64,000 nt of DNA, from contig NZ_BBWW01000003.1 in NCBI RefSeq assembly GCF_001485215.1, forward strand, positions 1-64,000. The letters are read 5' to 3'. This document shows, one piece after another, positions 18,145-27,287 of this stretch. Source of the stretch: Leptolyngbya sp. NIES-2104 (GTDB lineage: Bacteria > Cyanobacteriota > Cyanobacteriia > Leptolyngbyales > Leptolyngbyaceae). The position numbers were made by a program, and so were the translations under genes. Each line of letters begins with the position of its first letter. The stretch's first letter is position 1. The notes below the pieces were generated by a model. That model made no database searches and was not told where the DNA came from. It saw only the letters and a list, made by a program, of their open reading frames with translations.

Positions 18145-18359
18145 GCGATATCTCCTTATAAAGTAAATTAGTATCAGTTGTGTTCAGCCCTGCAAGTCAT
18201 CAAATCAAGGAAAATTGCAGACGAAATCCTATCCTGCTCGTTTTAGAGCAGTGCAAACTAAAACAGTCTGCCTGTGACAATTTCAGCGATCGTTTAGTAC
18301 CGATTAAGCATCAGGTAAGCAATCAAAAGCGCGATCAATCTATGCTTGAACCCCTACTC

Positions 18360-19826
18360 TTATTTTGCTGACACAAACAGACCGTGAAATTCTAGGGGAA
18401 TGTGATGAGGCAAATAAGCACGACCTAGCTCTCGAAAGGAACTGGCATCCAACACCAGTAAAAAAGATTTCTGCTCAACCGCATCCAGAACGACACTCAG
18501 AATGACCCCATCATCTTCAGTCTTGGCATGGGGAGCAGCGACGAAGACGGGTTCACCAGGATAAGTATCCGATTCAAACCACGCTGTCGTGCTGCTGTTC
18601 TGGATATCAATTTTAACTAACTGACCGACTAAAGTTGACCAGTTTTGATTGTGGCTGACGGCATAAGCATAGCGGTAGTGCCGTGAACTACAGCGATCGT
18701 GATTGATGCAAGCCATTTCGATCCGCTGATCTGACAATCGTTCATAATCAACAGTGCTAGAGCGAGAAGCACGTCGAAGGGGTAAACGATAGTGTCTATA
18801 CTCTGCTAAGGGATGATCCTCAGATCGCGTTGCGGCTCGTAAGGGTTCTAGATAGGATTTATACATCAAATCTGGTTGAGCAGAAGCGGCAATATCGATC
18901 GCAATTTCATCACCCTGTTCATAAGCATTAATGTGATGAAACGCGAAGAACGCCTCGCTTTTGAAACGAGCGACTTGCTTGCCGCTATGCTTGTTGACGA
19001 CCAGAAAATTGGTTCCGCGCTGGGGTTTCCATCGTAAACACTGCATCGGTGCTTTACCATCCAGGATTGCTGCCTTTGTGTCAATGACTAGGGGGAACTC
19101 CACCAGAATAATGAAGTTTTCAGTTAAGGCAAAACTGTGCATATAGCACGCTTCGCGCACGGGAATTCTGGCGATCAGGCGGCGTTTGCTGCTCGTTGCC
19201 TTGACGCGGTAGAGATTGTAGGTATTGATCAGACCGAAGCAAGTTAGGTAATTGATGTATTCCTGGTTTTGGTAGTCATACTGAGGATGACCACAGGAGA
19301 GATGTCCTAGTAGGTTGTCATCAAAATAGAAAGCTCCTTGAGTTTCGAGGGTGACTGGATCGAACACTGTAGGGACAGGTTGCTCGGTTAGAGCCATAAA
19401 TTTCTCAGCGAGGCAAAGAATACTAACATTGGTGTTATAGGTCTGTCCCGTCCGATAACCAATTGTCTCCAAAAGCATCTTGCAAAGACGACTAGCTAGA
19501 GAGGTTGGTCGAACCATTTCAAAGCCGGAGCTAAGCTGTCCGGTAGACATCATTTGGGTGTAGGGAGAAGTGCGTAGAAAGCGATTGCGATAGGCAATTC
19601 GACCTTCGCGAAAGGAATAGCGATGAATCATCGCCTGTCCGTCGAACCAGTGATTGTAGCTAGCCTCACTCATCTCGAATTTAGCAGGACCATTGCGGAA
19701 TAGAGCACCATTTAGCCAGCGAGGGATTTCTCCTTTCACGGGCAGATCGTCGATTTCGACCTCAGAGTCAAGACTGCTGAATGCTAGTTTCACCCCAGTT
19801 TGAGTCGGAGAGATTGAAGAAAGCAT
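18360..19826 (-). CDS. Carotenoid oxygenase (apocarotenoid-forming)
   Basis: A 488-aa enzyme of the carotenoid cleavage dioxygenase/RPE65 family, which uses non-haem Fe(II) to cleave carotenoids or apocarotenoids. The start region has LNGALFRNGPAKFE and HWFDGQAMIH. The four iron-ligand His residues are visible in LGHLSCGHPQYD, CYMHSFALTENF, FAFHHINAYE and the C-terminal LEFHGLF. Length and all landmarks are complete. It is a stand-alone gene; which carotenoid is cut, and at which bond, cannot be told. Confidence 0.9.
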   Translation of the reverse strand: MLSSISPTQTGVKLAFSSLDSEVEIDDLPVKGEIPRWLNGALFRNGPAKFEMSEASYNHWFDGQAMIHRYSFREGRIAYRNRFLRTSPYTQMMSTGQLSSGFEMVRPTSLASRLCKMLLETIGYRTGQTYNTNVSILCLAEKFMALTEQPVPTVFDPVTLETQGAFYFDDNLLGHLSCGHPQYDYQNQEYINYLTCFGLINTYNLYRVKATSSKRRLIARIPVREACYMHSFALTENFIILVEFPLVIDTKAAILDGKAPMQCLRWKPQRGTNFLVVNKHSGKQVARFKSEAFFAFHHINAYEQGDEIAIDIAASAQPDLMYKSYLEPLRAATRSEDHPLAEYRHYRLPLRRASRSSTVDYERLSDQRIEMACINHDRCSSRHYRYAYAVSHNQNWSTLVGQLVKIDIQNSSTTAWFESDTYPGEPVFVAAPHAKTEDDGVILSVVLDAVEQKSFLLVLDASSFRELGRAYLPHHIPLEFHGLFVSAK

Positions 19827-19944
19827 AGGATAAGAACCTTGGTAAACAATTATCTAGAAGCGCAGAGCTAATAATCTTTGCGCTGAGATGCTCATCGAAG
19901 CGATCGCTTCGTCGTCCACTAAAAGCAACCTTTATCAGCAAACG

Positions 19945-20367
19945 TCAGAGGCAGCCGATTTCGTGATTTGGCGGACGGTAGGCGTTACGGATGTTGTTGG
20001 AAACTCGATCAGCATCGTTGGTCACGCCTGCGACGGCAAACACGGGCATCGTTCCTTCTCCACCACAAAAACCTTGACTGGGCAGCGGAACGCAAGTGAC
20101 GAAGACTAAAGTATCTCCTACATTCGGCGAATACCCGCTTACAAACGTATTATCACTGTGATTGCTATTAACTTGGGGAATTCCTGCCCGCTTCAATGTG
20201 TTGGCGATTCCTGCTTTACAGTCATGTCGATCGTATTTTGTTGATGCACCGTAGAACATCGTGGTTCGAGGTGCAGCCGAAACTGGAGCTTGAAACAGCG
20301 CAAACTCTAAACTCAGTATCAATGCGATCGCGAAAATCGCTCGAATCCGCTTGAAAAACACTGACAC
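19945..20367 (-). CDS. Secreted protein of unknown function
   Basis: A 140-aa protein with a signal peptide (VFFKRIRAIFAIALILSLE, cleavage near VSAAP). The mature part has four cysteines (HDCKAGI, FVTCVPL, GFCGGEG and the C-terminal GCL), which suggests disulfides, and a segment NVGDTLVFVT. GTG at 20367 is chosen because AGGAGG lies 8 bases upstream. No family is recognised. It is followed upstream by the Trp-rich protein gene on the same strand, 239 bases away. Confidence 0.65.
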   Translation of the reverse strand: MSVFFKRIRAIFAIALILSLEFALFQAPVSAAPRTTMFYGASTKYDRHDCKAGIANTLKRAGIPQVNSNHSDNTFVSGYSPNVGDTLVFVTCVPLPSQGFCGGEGTMPVFAVAGVTNDADRVSNNIRNAYRPPNHEIGCL

Positions 20368-20605
20368 CGCTTTGTCCTCCTGAAAAATATGGTGAATGCT
20401 ACCGTTCTTCACGATTAAGGTTGGTTTAATATGCGTCACACTTGGCGAAATCATCGTGCAGAAGAGCAACTCCTGTTTTGGTCAGTTAGACTGATGACAA
20501 TTCAATCACCAAAGTTTGCTCCTCTGCGTCACTTTTTAGGGTCACTCAGCGTGGTCTCTAGTTCTTCAACACCTAAACAGAGGATGTTGTGAACTCGCTA
20601 CCCGC

Positions 20606-21316
20606 TTAGCAACCTCCCGAAGGAGTCGGTTTCGGGGTCGCCCACCAAATTCCTGCCCAAGTGATGTAGATTCGGATGCCATTATCGTTGGCAATTGCTT
20701 TTAACGCTCCAACAATCAAGGCAATTACAGTTGCAGCGATTCCGCCGATTCCCATCGACGCAAGGATGCCTGCGGCGGCTCCGCCTGCACTTGCAAGCCA
20801 ATTGACCGCAGTTCGGTTGAAGCTGATTCGGACTCCCCACCAGTATTTTTTTCGCCACCACTGCCATCCACAGCCTTGGGCAACAAGTGAGTTGAGATCG
20901 CTGCTCATGGTTCGCTCAGCATCAGTCTCCGGAGCCAACAGTGAAGCATCCGCAGGAGCCTTTGTCACGACACCTTGATGTTCTTCTTCTGGCTCATCGG
21001 GCAGCGGAACAAATCGTTGGTTGGTGCCCCGTCGTAGTTTGATCGCTCCGGCTTGCAATTGGCGTTGATAGCCGCCAAGGAGTTGCTGTACGACTTGTTC
21101 TTCATCAGAAGACAATTCAACTCCAGCACTTCTAGCGACCTGTCCCGTCGCCGGATCAAATGAGAATGCTTGATTTAGATTGTCGAAAGCTGCTTCAACT
21201 TCAGCCGGGGCGACTTTTCCGAATCTAGAAAGCGAGATTGGTTGATTCGGCTCTGCTGCCTTCAGCGCTTGTAATAGAGATTGAGTGGACTGGGGTAAAC
21301 GATTTAACGTTGGCAT
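20606..21316 (-). CDS. Protein with Trp-rich, glycine-zipper C-terminus
   Basis: 236 aa. Residues 1-110 are helical and polar (LPQSTQSLLQAL, DEEQVVQQLLGGYQRQL). After a linker rich in Pro and Glu, the last 85 residues begin CGWQWWRKKYWWGVRISFN, continue with a long Gly/Ala-rich hydrophobic stretch (GGAAAGILASMGIGGIAAT, then VIALIVGAL) and end in ITWAGIWWATP and GGC. This C-terminal pattern (aromatic WWG-V plus a glycine-rich hydrophobic hairpin plus an aromatic strand) resembles small hypothetical proteins of other bacteria and could insert into a membrane. A strong ribosome site (AAGGAG) is present. It is divergent to the SARP-NACHT gene and shares its 296-base intergenic region. Confidence 0.7.
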   Translation of the reverse strand: MPTLNRLPQSTQSLLQALKAAEPNQPISLSRFGKVAPAEVEAAFDNLNQAFSFDPATGQVARSAGVELSSDEEQVVQQLLGGYQRQLQAGAIKLRRGTNQRFVPLPDEPEEEHQGVVTKAPADASLLAPETDAERTMSSDLNSLVAQGCGWQWWRKKYWWGVRISFNRTAVNWLASAGGAAAGILASMGIGGIAATVIALIVGALKAIANDNGIRIYITWAGIWWATPKPTPSGGC

Positions 21317-21612
21317 TGTTACTTCTCCTTTTGTTGTTGATTGAGTAACGAATCGACCTTAACCAGCGATCGTCTACGTTCCGTCCACAGCAGCGTGAAT
21401 TCAGCGTGAAACGATGAAGCGTTGAAATTCGCAATTTGAGTTCTATCTATAAACTGATTTTTAGTAAGGGTTTTAGTTACTCCCTTATACTGATAATGCT
21501 CAAAATCTTACCCTTGCGGGTAGTCTTTGAAGGGTTGACGCATCCTCGTGCATAATTCCTAGCTATCATTCCTGAATAGATCATGAAGGTAACGTGAAAA
21601 GCAGGAGTCTTC

Positions 21613-24567
21613 ATGTCGCAACTAGAATTGTCGCTTCTAGGGTCGTTTCAAGTTCTTAAGAATGGGTATCCGGTGCCACATTTTCCCTATGAGAAAGTAA
21701 AAGCGCTGCTTGTGTATCTCATGGTTGAAGCACACGCGGTCCATCATCGAAATGCCTTGGCGGTTCTACTCTGGTCAGATCAAACAGAGTCATCCGCCCG
21801 GAGCAACCTACGGAAAGCGCTATCGATGCTGCGAAAAATCTTGGACGATCGCGATTCCGCTCAGCCCTTACTGCTGACCACGCGCAACACCATTCAAATC
21901 AATGCTAACCACAACTACACTGTAGATGTGGCAGCCTTTACAGCCCATTTCAAAGCAGCAACGACCCATTCACATTCATCTACTGATCTTTGTTTAGATT
22001 GTGTGGAGCATCTAGAACAAGCGATCGCACTTTATCAAAAAGAATTTCTGTCCAATTTTGCGCTTTCAGAGTGCGATCGCTTTGAGGATTGGCTTGCTTG
22101 TACCCGCGAACACCTGCATCAACAAGCAGTAGAAGTTTGTACGCAATTAACCACTCACTTTGAGCATCAGCAGAAATGGAACCGAGCCAAGTTTTATGCA
22201 AAACGTCAACTAGAACTGGAACCGTGGAATGAAGGGGCACATCAAGCACTGATGCGTGCATTAGTGATGGACGGGCAGCGTAACGCCGCCTTGATTCAGT
22301 ACGATCGATGTCGCCAAATTCTCAGTGCGGAGCTTGAAGTCGAACCAGAGTATGCGACGATCGCGCTTTATGAACAAATTCAGAACGGCTACTTTAGCCC
22401 AATTAATCGATTGCCCTTCTTGTCGATCGAGCAGCCCGATGCAATACCATCCCTTCAAATACCAGCACAACTTCAGGCTTCTGAAGAACCAGATTTAGTA
22501 CCTTCCCCAATCCACAGCGAACCAGTTCATTCAGCTACTCTGATTTCCAACGAACCAATCCATCAGAGTTCGATTCGTCAAAGCTCAAAGGATCGCAACC
22601 GTATGATCCAAAAAGTTCAAAGCTTTTGGATCAAAGGAGTATTTGAGCGATCCCTGTATGAATCGGTCTTGATCGACTTAGAACTAGAAGAACATCCAGC
22701 GGCATTGGCTTCTTCCTGGACGGTTGAAGCTCAGTCTCCTCTTTCTGAGCCGTCGCAACAGTGTAAAGGCACGATTCTTGAGGTTTACGATGCCCTAGTC
22801 GGAACGCTGTTAATTCTGGGGGCACCGGGTTCTGGAAAAACAACCTTGCTCCTAGAATTAGCTCGATCGCTGATTGAGCGGGCAGAACAAGATCCAAATC
22901 AGCCAATTCCGGTTGTCTTTCATCTTGCCTCCTGGTCGATTCAATCATTGCCAATTGATCAATGGCTCGTTGAAGAACTCCACGATCGCTATCAAGTGCC
23001 CCGCCGCCTTGCTCAAGTCTGGGTTAACGAGGCTCAGGTGCTTCCGCTGCTCGATGGACTTGATGAAGTGGCGCGATCGCATCGAGAATCTTGTGTTGAA
23101 GCGATTAATGAATTTTGCAAGCAGTCCTGGCTATCAAATCTAGTCGTTTGCAGTCGAGATGCCGATTATGAGGCACTTACGACTTGTCTTCAGGTTCAAG
23201 CTGCGGTGATGATTCAATCGCCAACGATTGAGCAAATCGATGCTTACTTCTCAAGCTGTGGTGAAAAATTGGCAGGAGTACGATCGCTGCTCCAACATCA
23301 TTCAGGATTGCGTGACCTGGTCAATACGCCCTTAATGATCAACATTCTGACGCTTGCTTACCACGGGCAATCGATCGAGGACGTATCGCCTGACGTTGCT
23401 CCAGAACACTGGCAGCACACGCTGTTTACAGCCTACGTTCAGCGAATGTTGACTCGCCGTAGCTCAAACCCTGCTTATCCGCCTGAGCGCATTCTAACTG
23501 GATTGTCGTGGCTTGCCAGAGCCTTAAAACAGCACGCTCAGTCTACTTTTCTAATCGAGCGGATTCAGCCCTCTTGGTTAATCTCCGAAGCACAACAGCG
23601 CCTGCTCGCTATTAGTGAAATCGTTGTTGTGGCGCTGCTACTGGGATTAGTTGGCGGGCTAGGTGTAGGAATTCATGCGGGGTTAGCAACGGGCTGGAAT
23701 AGCGGCATGACAATCTGGTTGCAACATGGATTACGAGGAATGTTGACTGGCTTAGGCGTTGGGTCGATCGCGGCAATTGGAACAAGTGCGATCGTCGGCT
23801 GGCTGACCGCAATTCAAATGAATACGAAATATCAGCAACAGCGAATCTGGTATGCTGCTCGGCTAGGACTTGCGGCAGGTGGACAGGGAATTTCTGTAGG
23901 GATCATGCTGGGACTTGAATTTGGTTTGGGCGATATGTTGATTACCGGATTCGGTGTGGGACTGACGGCTTGGCGGTTCTTGTGTCCTAGCCAGATTACT
24001 CTTTTAGAAGCTTGGGGCTGGTCATGGAAGCAAATGCACCGGGGCATTGTCCCTGGGATTGTTCTCGGTGCATCATCTGCTATCATGAACGGTCTCGTAT
24101 ACGGCGCGATGTACGGTGCAATCATTGGTCCAATTGTTTTTCTACTAACGCTCATTGGATTTGGACTGACGAGCAGTGAAATCGAAACCAAAATCCTCCC
24201 AAATCAGGGAATTCGCCGCTCTGGGCGAAGCGCATTGCAAATGAGTCTTTTTATGGGCATTCCTTTCGGAATTGCTCACGCTGTAGGGTATGGACTTACC
24301 CTTGACTGGGCAGGAGCAATTGGGAATGGGTTGAGTGCTGGATTGGTCGGCTGCACTACACTCTGGCTGATGTGCGGTGGTTTGACCTGTATTCAGCATC
24401 TAATTATCCGGGTTTTCCTCTGGAAAGCGGGCGTTGCCCCTTGGAACTATGCTGAATTTCTCGATCACGCCGCAGAGCAAATGTTTCTGCAAAAGGTGGG
24501 CGGTGGCTATTTGTTCGTTCACCGTTTACTACTAGATCATTTTGCGATCGCTGCTTTAGAGCCATAG
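21613..24567 (+). CDS. SARP-type regulator fused to NACHT ATPase and a membrane domain
   Basis: A 984-aa protein of unusual build. Residues 1-95 form a winged-helix DNA-binding domain of the SARP/OmpR type (LLGSFQVLKNG, NALAVLLWSD, ARSNLRKALSMLRKIL). Residues 105-265 are a bacterial transcriptional activator (BTAD) domain with helical repeats. After a variable linker comes a NACHT-type STAND ATPase: Walker A GAPGSGKTT at 403-411, Walker B LLDGLDE at 479-485, and sensor-like VCSRDADYE. From about residue 668 the chain is Gly-rich and hydrophobic with around eight membrane-spanning segments. The last 45 residues resemble the end of NACHT proteins (KVGGGYLFVHRLLLDHFA). The start has a good AGGAG. 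It may bind DNA while tethered to the membrane. Confidence 0.88.
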   Translation: MSQLELSLLGSFQVLKNGYPVPHFPYEKVKALLVYLMVEAHAVHHRNALAVLLWSDQTESSARSNLRKALSMLRKILDDRDSAQPLLLTTRNTIQINANHNYTVDVAAFTAHFKAATTHSHSSTDLCLDCVEHLEQAIALYQKEFLSNFALSECDRFEDWLACTREHLHQQAVEVCTQLTTHFEHQQKWNRAKFYAKRQLELEPWNEGAHQALMRALVMDGQRNAALIQYDRCRQILSAELEVEPEYATIALYEQIQNGYFSPINRLPFLSIEQPDAIPSLQIPAQLQASEEPDLVPSPIHSEPVHSATLISNEPIHQSSIRQSSKDRNRMIQKVQSFWIKGVFERSLYESVLIDLELEEHPAALASSWTVEAQSPLSEPSQQCKGTILEVYDALVGTLLILGAPGSGKTTLLLELARSLIERAEQDPNQPIPVVFHLASWSIQSLPIDQWLVEELHDRYQVPRRLAQVWVNEAQVLPLLDGLDEVARSHRESCVEAINEFCKQSWLSNLVVCSRDADYEALTTCLQVQAAVMIQSPTIEQIDAYFSSCGEKLAGVRSLLQHHSGLRDLVNTPLMINILTLAYHGQSIEDVSPDVAPEHWQHTLFTAYVQRMLTRRSSNPAYPPERILTGLSWLARALKQHAQSTFLIERIQPSWLISEAQQRLLAISEIVVVALLLGLVGGLGVGIHAGLATGWNSGMTIWLQHGLRGMLTGLGVGSIAAIGTSAIVGWLTAIQMNTKYQQQRIWYAARLGLAAGGQGISVGIMLGLEFGLGDMLITGFGVGLTAWRFLCPSQITLLEAWGWSWKQMHRGIVPGIVLGASSAIMNGLVYGAMYGAIIGPIVFLLTLIGFGLTSSEIETKILPNQGIRRSGRSALQMSLFMGIPFGIAHAVGYGLTLDWAGAIGNGLSAGLVGCTTLWLMCGGLTCIQHLIIRVFLWKAGVAPWNYAEFLDHAAEQMFLQKVGGGYLFVHRLLLDHFAIAALEP

Positions 24568-24637
24568 CGCTGCGATCACATCAAGTATTCAAACCGAAAA
24601 ATAAGACATCAGCCAATAATTGATCTGAGCCAGTAGA

Positions 24638-24705
24638 TAAGGTCATTGTTCGCGACTGAATATGAATATCGCTTGGTTGAAGGATGCTGGGCAAGTTGGA
24701 GATTG
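24638..24705. repeat. Diverged direct repeat, copy 1
   Basis: This stretch (AGGTCATTGTTCGC, then TGAATATCGCTT, then GGGCAAGTTGGAGA) is repeated with changes in two nearby pieces, at 25438-25452 (AGGTCATTGTTCGC) and 25546-25592. Read on the minus strand both give a similar peptide (SILQPSDIH and SILQLSDIY), so they may be decayed copies of a gene end. Confidence 0.5.
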
Positions 24706-24879
24706 TGGCATGTTGAATCGATTCAATCCTGCCCGATTCTGCCGATCGTGGTCGCTCAACATTTAGGGAGCACCATGATCGAGCAAATTCGATCTGCCTT
24801 ACTTCAACCGGATGCAGAACTAAAAGTAGGAATGGGACAAACGAATGCGAAGCAGTATGCAACAGAAGGCAGTGCATAG

Positions 24880-25236
24880 AAGCTTGCATGAGCACCGCAG
24901 AGACATGATTTTGGTTTCGCAAGTTTGTGGCGCGATAGCGATTCAACTCACTCAAAGTTTTACGCTTACCGACGAATTGAGAAACCGCAGCTTTGGCGAT
25001 CGTCATTTTTTCACCACCTGCGACGCTTTCTGCTATTGAACCAGAGGAATCAAGCGCGACCAGCACGTTGAGAGGTTGAGCCGCTCGCGGTTTGTTTTTG
25101 CCCGGAAAGTCACTGTCTTGTAAATGACCGTTGTAGTATTTTGCGAACCCGTACAGCTTGCAAACTGAGTACAAATGATCGCAAGCAACGCTATGAAGGG
25201 AATGGGTCGAGTTAACCGCGTCTTTTTCTCTAGCAT
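24880..25236 (-). pseudogene. Frameshifted VWA-domain lipoprotein
   Basis: One minus frame starts with a lipoprotein signal (IPFIALLAIICTQFASC) at 25236. A second frame then carries the start of a von Willebrand factor A domain, NVLVALDSSGSIAES with the metal-binding DxSxS motif, followed by AKAAVSQFVGK. The two lie in different frames and are joined by a frameshift near 25120-25150, and the rest of the VWA domain is not recognisable. The intact protein would have been a secreted VWA protein of the type that binds other surface proteins through a divalent metal. Confidence 0.65.
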
Positions 25237-25264
25237 AGGAAAACCATAATCTCAACGGCGACAA

Positions 25265-25811
25265 TTCAGCATGAGCAATCTTGCCTTCTACTCAGTCTAG
25301 CTACCGATTTTCTCAAAAAGCTTGATTTGAGATCTCTACCATTTAACGGACGACAACTCTCGAACAATCTCTGACTCTATTGATCGATGGGCAGCTTGAT
25401 GAATGCTGCTTTCTTGTTAAGATTTGCGTCACTTGAATAGGTCATTGTTCGCTGAAAAGTTGGAGAGCAGCAATACCGCTATTGTTATCGTTTATTAAGG
25501 CATAAGCTTCATAATGCTTTTTTGAAGCCTTCTCGAAACGTGCGGTTGAGTGTAGATATCGCTTAGCTGAAGAATACTGAGCAATTTGAAGATTTTCGCG
25601 TCAATTCTGTTCAACCTTGGGTGGGATCGCGCTGGTTTTCCATTCACTGATTTTTCTACGCGATTTGCTGACGAACACCGGATAGGAACTCGATCAATTG
25701 CTGCATTAGGGGGTGACGCTGAAGGCTCTGCACTTGGGCTGCTGTAAGGTGATTAATCAACTTTAAGTCAAGTGCAGTTTATTGACTGCTCTTACTATCA
25801 CACAAGGCGCA
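25265..25811. other. Gene-poor region
   Basis: About 550 bases without a convincing gene. It contains the second, split copy of the repeat described at 24638-24705 and otherwise no recognisable structure. Confidence 0.5.
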
Positions 25812-26195
25812 TTAGGGTAAGTTTTCGCACGCTTCTAGTAATCTATCTGCATATGCTTCTGCTGAACTCTTAACCCAAGCAGAGTTAATCCATAGCAACC
25901 AAGCAGTAAGCAGAAAAACATTTACTGTTAAGCACGCGAACGACAGGGCAGAGAATTTGGGAAACTGTAAACCTATGATTGCTTGAACAAAATTACCCAT
26001 TTGCATGATTGTAGGTGAATTCAGCAAACCCATTGTAGAGGTATACTGTCCAATTAATAGCAGTATTCCCATGCAAGAAAGAGCAATTCCATAGGGTTTC
26101 ATGCCCAGTAGGTTTCGCCGAAATCCGTAATTGCAATTCTCTTCATAAACTAGAGAAAATTTACTGTGATCTCGCGTTTTGGACAGGAGAAATTT
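25812..26195 (-). pseudogene. C-terminal fragment of a membrane protein
   Basis: About 125 residues read as natural protein: KFSLVYEENCNYGFRRNLLG, then two membrane segments (IALSCMGILLLIGQ and SFACLTVNVFLLTAWLLW) and a tail SSAEAYADRLLEACENLP. The frame stays open to 26489, but upstream of 26200 it only mirrors a cytochrome P450 fragment on the other strand, so the true gene is truncated at its 5' side. An ATG at 26102 could allow a 96-aa product. The family is not recognised. Confidence 0.5.
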
Positions 26196-26220
26196 GACAT
26201 AGGTAGCATATATTTGAGCG

Positions 26221-26451
26221 TATAGTGCTGATGAGTACCTGCCGTTTGGGGGCGGGTCACGGCGGTGTATTGGGGCAGAATTTGCCAAGTTAGAGATGAA
26301 GCTGATTGTGGCAACCATCCTAAAACAGATGCAGCTTGCAGCCGTTGACAGGGGTGAGATTCGCCCGGTGCGGTATGGCATTACAATGGCTCCACCGACC
26401 GACCTAAAGTTGAAGGTGCTGAAGCCAATGGAAATTGCACCGTTGCGATAA
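26221..26451 (+). pseudogene. Cytochrome P450 C-terminal remnant
   Basis: 76 codons ending in TAA encode the haem-binding end of a cytochrome P450: EYLPFGGGSRRCIGAEFAKL (Cys haem ligand), then MKLIVATILKQMQL, VDRGEIRPVRYGITMAPP and LKLKVLKP. An in-frame TGA stands immediately upstream, and the rest of the enzyme (about 370 residues) is absent. The fragment is hidden under a longer open frame on the opposite strand. Confidence 0.82.
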
Positions 26452-26573
26452 ACAGTAGCAGCGCGTCGGTTAGATAGATCCAAATCCACGCTCGTTTAAG
26501 TCGCTGTGCCGCCGCTTCATCTAGGTCAACACTTAACTGCCGCAGGCAACGAGACCCACATCAAAGCTCAGGG

Positions 26574-27287
26574 CTACACCGCCAAATATTGGTGAACCAG
26601 TGCATCCGTTAACTCAGATGTTTCACCGTTTGCAACGATCGCTCCCTTTTCCATAATGAAAAACTTCTGAGCCAGTTGCCGAGCAAAATCAATCTTTTGT
26701 TCAACCACCACCACAGTGATCCCCTTTTCGCAATTAATTCGTTTCAGCGTCTCTTCGATTTCCTGCACGATCGACGGTTGAATTCCTTCGGTCGGCTCAT
26801 CGAGCAACATGATCTTGGGATTGCTCAATAGTCCACGAGCGATCGCAAGTTGTTGTTGTTGTCCACCGCTCAACAATCCACCTTGGCGATTTAGGTGCTG
26901 CTTGAGCATCGGGAAAAACTCAAAGATTTCATCAGGAATCTTGCGACGCTTCTTTCCTACCGCCGACATTCCCAGCTTGAGGTTGTCGAGAACAGATAGG
27001 TAAGGAATAATCTCGCGCCCTTGAGGAATGTACGCAATGCCATAACGAGCGCGTTTAAACGTAGGAATTTTCGTGATCTCGTCCGCATCAAACACAATGT
27101 TACCGGACATCACTTTGTTTAATCCAATGACACTTCTGAGCAAGGTTGTTTTACCAACTCCATTTCGACCGAGAATGCAGGCAATTTCACCTTGCTCGAT
27201 CGTCATATTGACCCCGAAGAGAACCGGGGTCTGATCATACGAAACAGTGACATCTGTCAGTTCAAGCAGCTTTGTCAATTTGTTCAC
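26574..27287 (-). CDS. urtE: Urea/short-chain amide ABC transporter ATPase UrtE
   Basis: A 237-aa ATPase of the branched-chain amino acid/urea group. Walker A GRNGVGKTTLL, Q-loop, signature LSGGQQQQLAIARGL and Walker B IMLLDEPTEGIQPS are all present. IAYIPQGREIIPYL is the typical LivF/UrtE segment. It overlaps urtD by 26 bases, indicating translational coupling. It is the last gene of the urt cluster. Confidence 0.93.
   Translation of the reverse strand: MNKLTKLLELTDVTVSYDQTPVLFGVNMTIEQGEIACILGRNGVGKTTLLRSVIGLNKVMSGNIVFDADEITKIPTFKRARYGIAYIPQGREIIPYLSVLDNLKLGMSAVGKKRRKIPDEIFEFFPMLKQHLNRQGGLLSGGQQQQLAIARGLLSNPKIMLLDEPTEGIQPSIVQEIEETLKRINCEKGITVVVVEQKIDFARQLAQKFFIMEKGAIVANGETSELTDALVHQYLAV

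Noticed and set aside
26200-26489. N-terminal half of the minus-strand frame ending at 25812 as part of a gene
   Set aside because: It is the mirror of the clearly coding cytochrome P450 remnant on the plus strand and has no protein-like features of its own.
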